A stretch of DNA of 64,000 nucleotides from Heliorestis convoluta (GTDB taxonomy: Bacteria; Bacillota; Desulfitobacteriia; Heliobacteriales; Heliobacteriaceae). Location of the stretch: contig NZ_CP045875.1 in NCBI RefSeq assembly GCF_009649955.1, positions 248,001 through 312,000 on the forward strand, written 5' to 3'. Made by a program: the position numbers and the translations under genes. Shown here piece by piece: positions 1 through 7,849 of the stretch (position 1 is its first letter; each line of letters begins with the position of its first letter). A model generated the notes under the pieces. That model was not told the DNA's origin. It worked only from the letters and a program-made list of their open reading frames with translations, and did no database searches.

Positions 1-1
1 C

Positions 2-799
2 ATAGAGCTAGGGGCCGTTCAACGGACCATTCAAGTTAACTCACCGCCAAACATTCAAGTCATCAGTTACACACCCTCAGAGTTAGATATCAACGTCGAT
101 ATATTAGAAAATCGATCTTTGCCTGTGCAGTATGAGCTAAAAGGAACGGTGCCGGCTGGTTACTTTATGCGAGATCCTGTTTTACAGCCTGCAGAAGTCA
201 TTATTAGTGGGCCTCGAGAACGAGTTCGCGCTGTCCAGAGAGCAACCATAGAAATTCCAATTGCATCTACAGAAACTTTTAGTCAAAAAATCCCCGTACG
301 ACTCGTTGAGACAGGTGCCAACCGCACCATCGGTGATATTCGGATTTCACCACAATCCATTGACGTAACTGTCCCAATTGTAGAAGAATTGGCTAGCAAA
401 AGCGTTCCCATTGAACCTCAACTTTCAGGAGCACCCGCCAAAGGTCTTCGGATTACAGGGACTCGTGTAGAGCCTGCCAACCTTACAATAACAGCAGGTT
501 CAGAGCGTATCAAAGACATTGAGAGCTTGCGTACCCTACCGATTGACATTAACGAGATCAAAGGCGAAGTGACGCGAGAAGTCAACCTCATGATCCCCAC
601 AGGCGTACAGACTCAAAACGGTATCAGCCGCGTTAAAGTGACTGTTCTCGTAGAAGGCCAACTAGAAGAAGCCAGGCCTGCACCCACAACACCAATAGGA
701 CCACCAGCCGGACAAGGGCCCACAACACCTATAGAGCCACAGAACCCACCAGAAAATGGTGAGCCAGCCCCTGCTGAGGGTCTCGATGAAGAGTTCTAA
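2..799 (+). CDS. cdaR: CdaR/YbbR-domain protein, C-terminal part
   Basis: The reading frame is open from base 2, so the gene begins upstream of the window. The visible part contains YbbR-type repeats (VDVTVPIVEE-like strands, 'ISPQSIDVTV', 'VTVLVEGQ') and ends in a Pro/Gly-rich tail. In Firmicutes CdaR is the membrane-anchored extracytoplasmic regulator of the diadenylate cyclase CdaA, and cdaA-cdaR-glmM is a conserved cluster; glmM follows at 2862 here, which supports the call. The N-terminal anchor is outside the window. Family identity is well supported; the regulatory role is inferred from the family. Confidence 0.85.
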   Translation: MELGAVQRTIQVNSPPNIQVISYTPSELDINVDILENRSLPVQYELKGTVPAGYFMRDPVLQPAEVIISGPRERVRAVQRATIEIPIASTETFSQKIPVRLVETGANRTIGDIRISPQSIDVTVPIVEELASKSVPIEPQLSGAPAKGLRITGTRVEPANLTITAGSERIKDIESLRTLPIDINEIKGEVTREVNLMIPTGVQTQNGISRVKVTVLVEGQLEEARPAPTTPIGPPAGQGPTTPIEPQNPPENGEPAPAEGLDEEF

Positions 800-834
800 G
801 TAGTGAAGACTAGAGAAGGAGACGGACAGTAGAA

Positions 835-2511
835 TTGAAGCTACGAATTGCCAACCTACGAGCCGGACTAACAGAAAATAAAGAACAAATCATAAAAAAA
901 GCAGCCAAGCGCTTGGGCCTACGAATGACGCAAATCGCCCATCTTGAGATTACCAAAGAAGCCATTGATGCTCGCAAAAAGCAAGAACTTCGTCTCGTCT
1001 ACACCGTAGAAGTAGAGTTACAAAAGGGCGTCAAAGTGGCCCCGGCTGTCTTTGATAAAGACCGCCAGATTGTCCAAGTGACCGATGAAGTGCCTGGACC
1101 TTTGCTGCGAGGCAGCGAACCACTGCGACAACGCCCTGTCGTTGTCGGTGCCGGTCCCTGTGGCTACTTTGCTGCTCTAAAGCTAGCAGAAGCAGGCTAT
1201 CGACCTATCTTACTAGAGCGTGGGCAAGCGGTCGCTCAAAGAGCAGAAGACGTAGAGACGTTTTGGCAAAGTGGCCAGCTCAATCTCGACTCTAATGTGC
1301 AGTATGGAGAAGGCGGTGCTGGTACTTTCTCCGACGGCAAACTTACGACCAGAACCCATGATCGTAGAATTGGCGAAGTCTTTACGACGTTTGTAGAAGC
1401 AGGAGCGCCCGAAGAGATTAAAGTAAAAGCAAAACCTCACATTGGCACCGATCGCTTGCGTACCGTTGTGGCGCAGTTGCGTCAACGCCTAGAATCTCTT
1501 GGAGGCAGCGTTTTTTTTGGTGCTAAGGTAGAAAGTTTGCTTTTAGAAAAAGAACAGACCCATGCGCATAAGGCAACGCAACAAGAACGGAAAGTAGTAG
1601 GCCTGTCTCTTGCAAATGGCAACTCTCTTGATGGTATGGCACCGGGTGGAGAACTAAAAACCTCTATAGTCATACTCGCCATGGGGCACAGTGCCCGCGA
1701 TACAGCCAAAGCGTTATACGATCAAGACGTTCCTTTTGAAGAAAAACCTTTTGCCATAGGCCTTCGTGTTGAACATCCCCAAGCTTTGATCGATGAAAGC
1801 CAGTATGGGGAATGGGCTGGCCATCCTCGTCTTGGTGTGGCTGATTACCAACTTCATACCAAGCTGGTTACGGAAGAGCGCACTGTGTTTTCCTTCTGCA
1901 TGTGCCCCGGTGGCCAAGTCGTAGCGGCCGCATCGGAAGAAGGTGGCGTTGTTACCAACGGTATGAGCGCCTACGCCCGAGATAGTGCCGTAGCCAACTC
2001 AGCGCTTGTCGTATCGGTAAAGCCAGAAGATTTTCCGATACCAGGTCCCCTCGGTGGCGTTGAATTCCAGCGCATCTGGGAACGGAAAGCCTATCAAGCT
2101 GGAGGCAGCAATTACAAAGCGCCGGCTCAATCGGTAGAAGGCTTTCTCCAAGATCAGAAAGGCGATTTATCCGGTCTTGCCGTACAGCCCACGTACCGAC
2201 CCGGCGTTGAAGCCGTAAACCTACGAGACTGCCTACCGAAAGAAGTTGGAGAAGCCCTCGTCGCTGGTTTAGAAGACTTTGGTCGTAAGATCAAAGGTTT
2301 TAACGGTGGCGATGCTGTTTTAACAGGTGTTGAGACAAGAACATCAGCGCCTTGGCGTATCCCTAGAGACGAATCACTTCAATCTATCGGCGTTCAAGGC
2401 CTCTATCCTGCTGGTGAAGGAGCCGGTTACGCTGGAGGTATTGTTAGCGCTGCCGTCGACGGCTTGCGCGTTGCAGAAGCAATTATTGCGACCTATCGTT
2501 TGGTGCAGTAA
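835..2511 (+). CDS. NAD(P)/FAD-dependent oxidoreductase (COG2509 type)
   Basis: The protein has 558 aa with a TTG start 13 bases after a GAAGGAGA ribosome-binding site. An N-terminal region of about 90 residues precedes a dinucleotide-binding fold 'VVVGAGPCGYFAALKLAEAG' (about residues 101-120). Further FAD-family segments are 'GGAGTFSDGKL' and the C-terminal 'GLYPAGEGAGYAGGIVSAA'. This matches the uncharacterised FAD-dependent dehydrogenase family that often sits beside glmM in Firmicutes. The substrate is unknown. It follows cdaR by 35 bases and is probably cotranscribed with it. Start choice rests on the Shine-Dalgarno sequence. Confidence 0.85.
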   Translation: MKLRIANLRAGLTENKEQIIKKAAKRLGLRMTQIAHLEITKEAIDARKKQELRLVYTVEVELQKGVKVAPAVFDKDRQIVQVTDEVPGPLLRGSEPLRQRPVVVGAGPCGYFAALKLAEAGYRPILLERGQAVAQRAEDVETFWQSGQLNLDSNVQYGEGGAGTFSDGKLTTRTHDRRIGEVFTTFVEAGAPEEIKVKAKPHIGTDRLRTVVAQLRQRLESLGGSVFFGAKVESLLLEKEQTHAHKATQQERKVVGLSLANGNSLDGMAPGGELKTSIVILAMGHSARDTAKALYDQDVPFEEKPFAIGLRVEHPQALIDESQYGEWAGHPRLGVADYQLHTKLVTEERTVFSFCMCPGGQVVAAASEEGGVVTNGMSAYARDSAVANSALVVSVKPEDFPIPGPLGGVEFQRIWERKAYQAGGSNYKAPAQSVEGFLQDQKGDLSGLAVQPTYRPGVEAVNLRDCLPKEVGEALVAGLEDFGRKIKGFNGGDAVLTGVETRTSAPWRIPRDESLQSIGVQGLYPAGEGAGYAGGIVSAAVDGLRVAEAIIATYRLVQ

Positions 2512-2558
2512 CGCTGAGGGGACCGTTTGTTTGTCACGCTTTTTTTAGGGGCATGACG

Positions 2559-2806
2559 AAAATAGCTACTTTGTGGTGGGGTCAGGCCTTATTCATTCCT
2601 TCCGAACGGACTCATCCCACGCCATGAGCGGCAGCGTAGCTGCCGATGGCTGAGGTCTGAAGTCCTCTCTCCAGGAATGAATAAGGCCTGACCCAGGTAC
2701 AGCTTGCTGGCGGTAACAGCGTGGGACCAGTCCAGAGCGGAGGAAAGCGTGATGACCAGTCCCCTGCACAAAGTTACCCCAACGTAATCAAGAAAAGTTA
2801 TTTTCA
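2559..2806 (+). repeat. Interspersed palindromic repeat, copy A (internally deleted)
   Basis: This copy begins with GAAAATAGCTACTTTGTGG, followed by a perfect 21-bp inverted repeat (2579-2599 with 2674-2694) enclosing a smaller hairpin CGGCAGC/GCTGCCG. It then jumps directly to the outer half of the second module (2703-2806). Compared with the full copies at 35.74, 42.24 and 59.99 kb it lacks about 170 bp; the junction lies at a CTTGCTGG octamer that occurs on both sides of the missing segment in full copies. It ends about 55 bp before glmM. A short half-hairpin (GGGGACCGTTTG) lies just upstream at 2518-2529. Confidence 0.85.
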
Positions 2807-2861
2807 TTTCTGGTATGTGCCATATAGGCACTTTGATTTATGATATAAGGAGTTCGAGTTC

Positions 2862-4202
2862 GTGGTAAAAAGATTATTTGGAACTGACGGTGTCAGAGGC
2901 GTGGCCAATCAAGAATTGACGCCGGAGTTGGCCTTCCGCCTAGGCCGTTCCGGTGCCTATGTCCTAGGGCGTGACATAGAAAAGCCCAAGATTGTAATTG
3001 GGAAAGATACAAGAATTTCAGGTGATATGTTAGAAGCGGCCTTGATCGCCGGCATTACCTCAGTCGGTGCCGACGTCTTAAAAGTTGGTGTCCTGCCTAC
3101 GCCAGGCATTGCTTTTTTGACAAGGCAGTTAGGCGCGACAGCAGGTGTTGTTATCTCAGCTTCTCATAACCCTGTAGAAGACAATGGCATTAAGTTTATC
3201 GGCGGCAACGGTTATAAGCTTTCCGATGCGTTAGAAGAAGAAATTGAACAACTTTGTGGACCTCACTCTACCTCGGACTTGCCTGCTCCTACTGGAACAG
3301 CCATTGGGCGGGTCTATGAAGTCGCTGATGCTGCTCAACAATATAGTGATTTTCTCCAGTCCACCATTCAAAGCGATCTTGCTGGATTGAAGGTAGTTCT
3401 AGATGGTGCCAATGGGGCAGCCTCACAAATTGCACCAAAAGTGCTCCAAGAGCTAGGCGCTGAAGTAATTACGCTACACTGCCAACCTGATGGAACGAAT
3501 ATTAACAAAGCTTGCGGATCGACCCACCCAGAGGACCTCTGCCAAGCTGTTGTAAAAGAAAAAGCCCATGTAGGCCTCGCCTATGATGGCGATGCCGATC
3601 GCTTAATTGCAGTCGATGAAAAAGGCCAAATCGTTGACGGCGATCAAATTATGGTAACTTGCGCCTTACATATGAAAGAGAAAAATGAACTTGTCAAGAA
3701 CATGGTAGCCCTTACTGTGATGAGCAATTTAGGGCTTCACATTGCTTTGAAAAAGGCTGGCATCGAGATAGTAGAGACCAAAGTGGGCGATCGCTATGTC
3801 TTAGAAGCACTGCGCGAAAAAGGTGCCATCTTCGGTGGTGAACAGTCTGGTCATATTCTCTTTTTACAACATAACACGACTGGTGATGGCATTCTAACAG
3901 GCTTACAATTGCTGGCCGTGATGAAAGAAAGGGGACTTCCTCTTTCCACACTAGCCGGACAAATGAACAAACTACCACAGTTGCTTGTTAACGTACGCGT
4001 CAAAGATAAAAGTTGCATGGACAATGAAACTGTCCAAAATGCCATTGCCAAAGGGCAAAAAACACTGGAAGGACGAGGTCGCATTCTTGTACGGCCTTCG
4101 GGGACAGAACCGTTGATTCGTGTCATGGGTGAAGGACCTGATCAAGAAGAGCTAACGGCAATTGTAGAAGAGATTGCCGATGTTTTTCGAAGCTACTGTT
4201 AG
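2862..4202 (+). CDS. glmM: Phosphoglucosamine mutase
   Basis: GlmM interconverts glucosamine-6-phosphate and glucosamine-1-phosphate in UDP-GlcNAc synthesis for cell wall. The 446 aa are typical for the family. The start '[12 protein letters not shown]', the phosphoserine loop '[15 protein letters not shown]' (catalytic Ser near residue 102), the metal loop 'DGDADR' and the sugar/phosphate loops 'GGEQSGH' and '[15 protein letters not shown]' are all present. GTG start with AAGGAG 9 bases upstream. It lies between cdaR and glmS, the usual Firmicute arrangement. Confidence 0.97.
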   Translation: MVKRLFGTDGVRGVANQELTPELAFRLGRSGAYVLGRDIEKPKIVIGKDTRISGDMLEAALIAGITSVGADVLKVGVLPTPGIAFLTRQLGATAGVVISASHNPVEDNGIKFIGGNGYKLSDALEEEIEQLCGPHSTSDLPAPTGTAIGRVYEVADAAQQYSDFLQSTIQSDLAGLKVVLDGANGAASQIAPKVLQELGAEVITLHCQPDGTNINKACGSTHPEDLCQAVVKEKAHVGLAYDGDADRLIAVDEKGQIVDGDQIMVTCALHMKEKNELVKNMVALTVMSNLGLHIALKKAGIEIVETKVGDRYVLEALREKGAIFGGEQSGHILFLQHNTTGDGILTGLQLLAVMKERGLPLSTLAGQMNKLPQLLVNVRVKDKSCMDNETVQNAIAKGQKTLEGRGRILVRPSGTEPLIRVMGEGPDQEELTAIVEEIADVFRSYC

Positions 4203-4203
4203 G

Positions 4204-4268
4204 GACAGGAGGGAATAGAAAGGGACGGTTTTTTGGTGACATAGAAGAACCGTCCTCTCTGTTCCCCC
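4204..4268. repeat. GGGACGGTT/AACCGTCC hairpin (small repeat family)
   Basis: An imperfect inverted repeat has arms around AGGGACGGTT (4221-4230) and GAACCGTCCTCT (from 4248). It lies just after glmM and could act as its terminator, although there is no long T run. Related hairpins occur at 22.08, 36.81 and 37.31 kb, so it belongs to a dispersed family. Similar GGGACGGTT palindromes are known to me from other Clostridia as REP-like sequences; any link to a RAYT-type transposase is inference, and none is in the window. Confidence 0.7.
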
Positions 4269-4300
4269 TAGGATCATAAAAAAATCTATGTACTCGAGGG

Positions 4301-4329
4301 TTGCAGACTGCTTGTCTTACTGATACAAT
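4301..4329 (+). promoter_or_regulatory. Probable sigma-A promoter of glmS
   Basis: TTGCAG (4301-4306) and TACAAT (4324-4329) are separated by exactly 17 bases. The predicted start is near 4336, about 50 bases before the ribozyme cleavage site. Confidence 0.7.
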
Positions 4330-4369
4330 GAATCATAACTGACTTGGAAAAGGCTAGAAAAGATAACAT

Positions 4370-4566
4370 GCTGACAAAAGAAGAGATAGCGCCAGAGCCG
4401 CAAAAGGATCCGCGAAGATAGGGTTCATTGCGGTTGACGAGGAAGGGGATTATCGAAGGTTTCGGCGGATGCCCCTCGGTTGCTCACAGTCGATAGCAAG
4501 GTACACAAAGCCTGCAAGCAATTGCAGAGACAAAGAGCCTTGCAGTGGGTGTCAGGATAGCTGTGC
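4370..4566 (+). ncRNA. glmS ribozyme: glmS ribozyme (GlcN6P-activated self-cleaving riboswitch)
   Basis: The leader carries the conserved core of the family: AGCGCC at 4388-4393 (cleavage expected between A4388 and G4389), GCGAAG, GTTGACGAGG, TTATCGA and TTCGGCGGATGCCCC. A helix-rich 3' domain with CAAGCAATTGCAGAGAC follows. In this family glucosamine-6-phosphate is the cofactor for cleavage, and the 5'-hydroxyl mRNA is then degraded, lowering GlmS when its product is abundant. Position upstream of glmS fits. The 3' boundary is approximate. Confidence 0.95.
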
Positions 4567-4575
4567 CCTTTTTAG

Positions 4576-4619
4576 CCACCAGATTTTTTTGCATATAGTG
4601 CGAAAAAGGTGGTTTTTTT
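4576..4619 (+). terminator. Terminator-like hairpin between ribozyme and glmS
   Basis: CCACC (4576-4580) pairs with GGTGG (4608-4612). The inner TTTTTTGCA and TGCGAAAAA also pair, and seven T residues follow at once (4613-4619). It has the form of an intrinsic terminator but lies inside the glmS leader. Just beyond it, CCCTTTT (4623-4629) can pair with AAAAGGG (4648-4654), covering the glmS ribosome-binding site. Confidence 0.6.
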
Positions 4620-4666
4620 GTGCCCTTTTCCAAGCTCAGGCATACGTAAAAGGGGGATATTATATT

Positions 4667-6490
4667 ATGTGCGGGATTGTCGGTTATATCGGCACGAAAA
4701 AAGCGGCGCCCATCTTACTAGAAGGTCTGAAGAAGTTAGAGTATCGTGGTTACGACTCCGCAGGCATTGCTGTGTTAGAAGATGAAGTGATTCAAGTGCA
4801 AAAGTCTGTGGGCAGACTGGCAGAGCTGGAAGGAAAACTTAACGGCTCAGCCCCTTGCGGTTGTATCGGCATTGGCCACACACGCTGGGCCACCCACGGC
4901 AAGCCTTCTAATGAGAACTCCCATCCTCACCAAGATTGCTGCGGTGACTTTGCAGTTGTTCATAACGGCATTATTGAAAACTACCTAGCTCTGAAAGAGA
5001 AGCTAGAAGCGCAAGGACACAAATTCTGCTCTGAGACAGACACAGAAGTGCTGGCCCATCTGGTAGAAATCTACTACGAAGGCGATCTAGAAGAAGCCGT
5101 TCGTAAAGTGGCCAAAGAGCTAGAAGGCTCCTTCGCCTGCGCTTTTATCACCAAAAAAGAACCGGGTAAGATTGTAGCCCTACGCAAAGACAGTCCTCTT
5201 GTCGTTGGCCTTGGGGAAGGAGAGTACTTCCTCGCTTCTGATATTCCAGCCATTTTGAATCATACACGCCTTACCTACGTGTTAGACGACGGTGAAATGG
5301 TCCTGATGACCCAAGATAAAGTAACCGTTAAAAAAGTTTGTAGTGGCGAAATCATCGAAAAAGAAATCTTCGAAGTAAAGTGGGATCCCGTAGCTGCCGA
5401 GAAAAATGGCTACGACCACTTTATGCTCAAAGAAATCTATGAACAACCGAAAGCCATTCGCGACACCATCGCAGGTCGCATTAACGGTGGTGTGAATTTA
5501 GATAAAGTACTCATTGATCGTCAACTGTTGGTAGACGCACGCAATGTAACCATCGTCGCTTGCGGCACCGCCTACCACGCCGGACTCGTTGGGAAATACA
5601 TCATCGAGAGCGTCGCACGCATTCCTGTAGAAGTGGACATTGCTTCAGAATTCCGCTACCGCAACCCTCTCGTCGACGAAAAAACTTTAATGGTCGTGGT
5701 CAGCCAATCGGGTGAAACAGCCGACACTTTAGCAGCCCTGCGAGAAGCCCGCTCTAAAGGTGCCAAAGTTTTTGCGATTACCAACGTACTCGGATCGTCC
5801 ATTGCCCGAGAAGCTGACTCTGTTCTCTATACCCTAGCCGGTCCTGAGATAGCCGTTGCTTCCACGAAAGCCTACACTACCCAGTTAGCAGCCATGAACT
5901 TCCTGGCCCTGGCTCTCGCTGAAGCAAGAGGCACTTTGGGCCAGACGGAAATTCAGACAATTGCAGAAGCCATGCAAGCTCTTCCGGCTCAAATCGAAGA
6001 AATCTTAAAGCAAGCCGACAAAGTGAAAGAAGTAACCGAAGCGATCAAAGAATGGGAGAATCTTTTCTATATCGGTCGCAGCGTAGACTATGCCGTAGCC
6101 ATGGAAGGCTCACTCAAGCTCAAAGAAATCTCCTACATTCACGCAGAAGCTTACGCCGCTGGCGAACTAAAGCACGGCACCTTGGCCTTGATTACTGAGG
6201 GTATCCCTGTTATCGCCTTAGCCACACAAGAACAAGTCCTCGACAAAACCATCTCCAACATCCAAGAAGTACGAGCAAGAGGTGCCCATATCATCGCTGT
6301 TGCTCAAGAAGGCAATAAAGAGATTGCCAACTATGCTGATGTAGTGCTTACTGTACCACGGACGCACCCCGTCTTAACGCCCCTGTTAGCTGTTGTACCT
6401 TTGCAACTGCTGGCTTATTATACAGCGGTTGTGCGCGGTTGTGACGTTGATAAGCCACGGAATTTGGCGAAAAGTGTGACGGTGGAGTAA
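4667..6490 (+). CDS. glmS: Glutamine-fructose-6-phosphate aminotransferase (isomerising)
   Basis: GlmS makes glucosamine-6-phosphate from fructose-6-phosphate and glutamine. I place the start at ATG 4667 because it gives Met-Cys-Gly-Ile-Val, so Cys2 becomes the N-terminal nucleophile, and AAAGGGGGAT lies about 10 bases upstream; a longer in-frame extension would run through the ribozyme. The 607 aa comprise a glutaminase domain (HTRWATHG, 'NSHPHQD') and two SIS isomerase domains ('SQSGETADTLAALREA', 'KELKHG-like' loop GELKHGTLALI), ending 'DKPRNLAKSVTVE' as in the family. Confidence 0.98.
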   Translation: MCGIVGYIGTKKAAPILLEGLKKLEYRGYDSAGIAVLEDEVIQVQKSVGRLAELEGKLNGSAPCGCIGIGHTRWATHGKPSNENSHPHQDCCGDFAVVHNGIIENYLALKEKLEAQGHKFCSETDTEVLAHLVEIYYEGDLEEAVRKVAKELEGSFACAFITKKEPGKIVALRKDSPLVVGLGEGEYFLASDIPAILNHTRLTYVLDDGEMVLMTQDKVTVKKVCSGEIIEKEIFEVKWDPVAAEKNGYDHFMLKEIYEQPKAIRDTIAGRINGGVNLDKVLIDRQLLVDARNVTIVACGTAYHAGLVGKYIIESVARIPVEVDIASEFRYRNPLVDEKTLMVVVSQSGETADTLAALREARSKGAKVFAITNVLGSSIAREADSVLYTLAGPEIAVASTKAYTTQLAAMNFLALALAEARGTLGQTEIQTIAEAMQALPAQIEEILKQADKVKEVTEAIKEWENLFYIGRSVDYAVAMEGSLKLKEISYIHAEAYAAGELKHGTLALITEGIPVIALATQEQVLDKTISNIQEVRARGAHIIAVAQEGNKEIANYADVVLTVPRTHPVLTPLLAVVPLQLLAYYTAVVRGCDVDKPRNLAKSVTVE

Positions 6491-6529
6491 CATTGTTTCT
6501 ACAAAAAACTACCTAATTGTACTTTGAAA

Positions 6530-6570
6530 AGTCCCTTGCATTGGTTAATAAATCAGTGCAGGGGATTTTT
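6530..6570 (+). terminator. Intrinsic terminator of glmS
   Basis: AGTCCCTTGCA (6530-6540) pairs with TGCAGGGGATT (from 6557), an 11-bp stem with two wobble pairs. It ends in a run of T at 6566-6570, about 40 bases after the glmS stop. Confidence 0.8.
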
Positions 6571-6581
6571 GCGTACTGTGA

Positions 6582-7061
6582 TTCGGGGAAGCAATTAGTA
6601 GAAGTGTTTATTATAATGCCAGAATGGTATCGAATATATTGAAAAAAGGGGAAGACTATAATAGACTTCCCAAAACTGTAACAATCATCATTACAGGATA
6701 TCGTCAATTTCTTGAAAGCAATGCCTATCGTCATCGGTTTCATTGGTGGGAAGATGAACAACCTATATTGCTGTCTGAACGACAAGAGATAATATTTTTA
6801 GATTTGGTCATGATTCGAAGATTATGTAACCGCGGTTTATTGGGAGACAAGAGAAAAAGCGATCGCAGTATTAAGTGGATGTTGTTTTTGCTAGCGAAAG
6901 AAAACAATGCCATAGCCAGGGAGGTAGAAGAAATGGGTCTGCATGATCCTACGTTAGAAAAAGCAATCCGTGATCTCGAAAGAATTAGTAGCGATCCGAA
7001 AGTTATTGCGGAATATGAAGCCCGTCTCAAATATGAGTATGATCAAGCGGCCATGAAGTGA
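6582..7061 (+). pseudogene. Rpn/PD-(D/E)XK transposase-family protein, 5'-truncated
   Basis: The frame contains 'KKGEDYNRLPKTVTIII' followed by 'HRFHWWEDEQPILLSERQEI', which resembles the middle and C-terminal part of Rpn-type (recombination-promoting nuclease / PDDEXK_2) proteins. Family-like sequence continues upstream of the first ATG (6624) as 'EAISRSVYYNARM' back to a stop at 6579, so the catalytic N-terminal half has been lost. A protein of 145 aa could still be made from 6624. A second short fragment of the same gene type lies at 7760-7849. Probably decayed mobile or selfish DNA. Confidence 0.65.
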
Positions 7062-7678
7062 GTGAGCAATCGTCTGTAATTAAGGAGAAGTTTAATCAAA
7101 AAGCGGACAAATATGATCGCGTGATGGCCCCGATGGAAAAGATGATGATGGCAAAATGGCGGACCCAATTGTTACGAAAAGCACAGGGGTTGGTTCTAGA
7201 AGCCGGGGTCGGGACGGGTGCTAACCTTCCTTATTATCCGGCGGGTGTAAAGGTGATTGCCGTTGATTTTAGCTCTAGAATGCTAGAATTGGCAGCAAAA
7301 AAACTTCCACAGACTAAAGCAGAAGTTGAATTGAAAGTGGCCGATATACAGGCGTTGACCTTTACTGACAATACTTTTGATACGGTTATAACGGCTTGTG
7401 TTTTTTGTACTGTGCCCGATCCGCTTCAAGGTTTTAGAGAACTTCGCAGAGTTACTAAACCAGATGGCAAACTGTACTTCCTCGAGCATGTCCGCAGTGA
7501 GAATGTTCTTTTAGGCCCAGTTATGGACTACTTGAACCCAATTGTCTTACGACATATGGGAAGCAATATTAACCGCAGAACAGAAGAGAATATTCAGCGA
7601 TCAGGCATGAAAATATTGCAGTGTGACAAGTTGTTCGGCGATATTGTAAAAAGGCTTACCGTAATACCCAATAAATAG
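7058..7678 (+). CDS. Class I SAM-dependent methyltransferase (UbiE/METTL7-like)
   Basis: The protein has 206 aa. Motif I 'VLEAGVGTGANLPYY' (about residues 46-60), an acidic end of beta-2 'VIAVDFS', and 'TVITACVFCTVPDP' followed by 'YFLEHVRS' fit small-molecule methyltransferases of the UbiE/METTL7 group. GTG start overlaps the preceding stop by 4 bases, so translational coupling to the truncated gene upstream is possible; no strong Shine-Dalgarno is seen. The substrate cannot be told. Confidence 0.8.
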   Translation: MSEQSSVIKEKFNQKADKYDRVMAPMEKMMMAKWRTQLLRKAQGLVLEAGVGTGANLPYYPAGVKVIAVDFSSRMLELAAKKLPQTKAEVELKVADIQALTFTDNTFDTVITACVFCTVPDPLQGFRELRRVTKPDGKLYFLEHVRSENVLLGPVMDYLNPIVLRHMGSNINRRTEENIQRSGMKILQCDKLFGDIVKRLTVIPNK

Positions 7679-7680
7679 CT

Positions 7681-7708
7681 TGAAACCGGGTTGTAAAGCC
7701 CGGTTTCA
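7681..7708. terminator. Inverted repeat after the methyltransferase gene
   Basis: TGAAACCGGG (7681-7690) and CCCGGTTTCA (7699-7708) form a perfect 10-bp stem with an 8-base loop, starting 3 bases after the stop. No T run follows on either strand, so terminator activity is uncertain. Confidence 0.5.
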
Positions 7709-7759
7709 GATTGCCATTCTTCTCGAATCTTCTTGCATTAGCCCTATATGGAAATAACA

Positions 7760-7849
7760 AAAATTCTGTTTTTGTTAGCGAAAGAAAACGATGCCATTGC
7801 CAGATGGCAGAGCAATCAAGATGAAATACCGCCGATTTTAACCCTTTAA
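7760..7849 (+). pseudogene. Second Rpn-family fragment
   Basis: Bases 7763-7803 closely match 6879-6919 inside the truncated Rpn-type gene (shared TTTTTG-TAGCGAAAGAAAAC). The frame reads 'ILFLLAKENDAIARWQ' against 'MLFLLAKENNAIAREV'. Only about 30 codons remain, and the stop codon lies inside the 3' end of the chemoreceptor gene. It is a relic of a second, related gene. Confidence 0.6.

Noticed and set aside
4469-4666. N-terminal extension of GlmS
   Set aside because: It would translate the ribozyme and bury the catalytic Cys2; ATG 4667 fits the family exactly.
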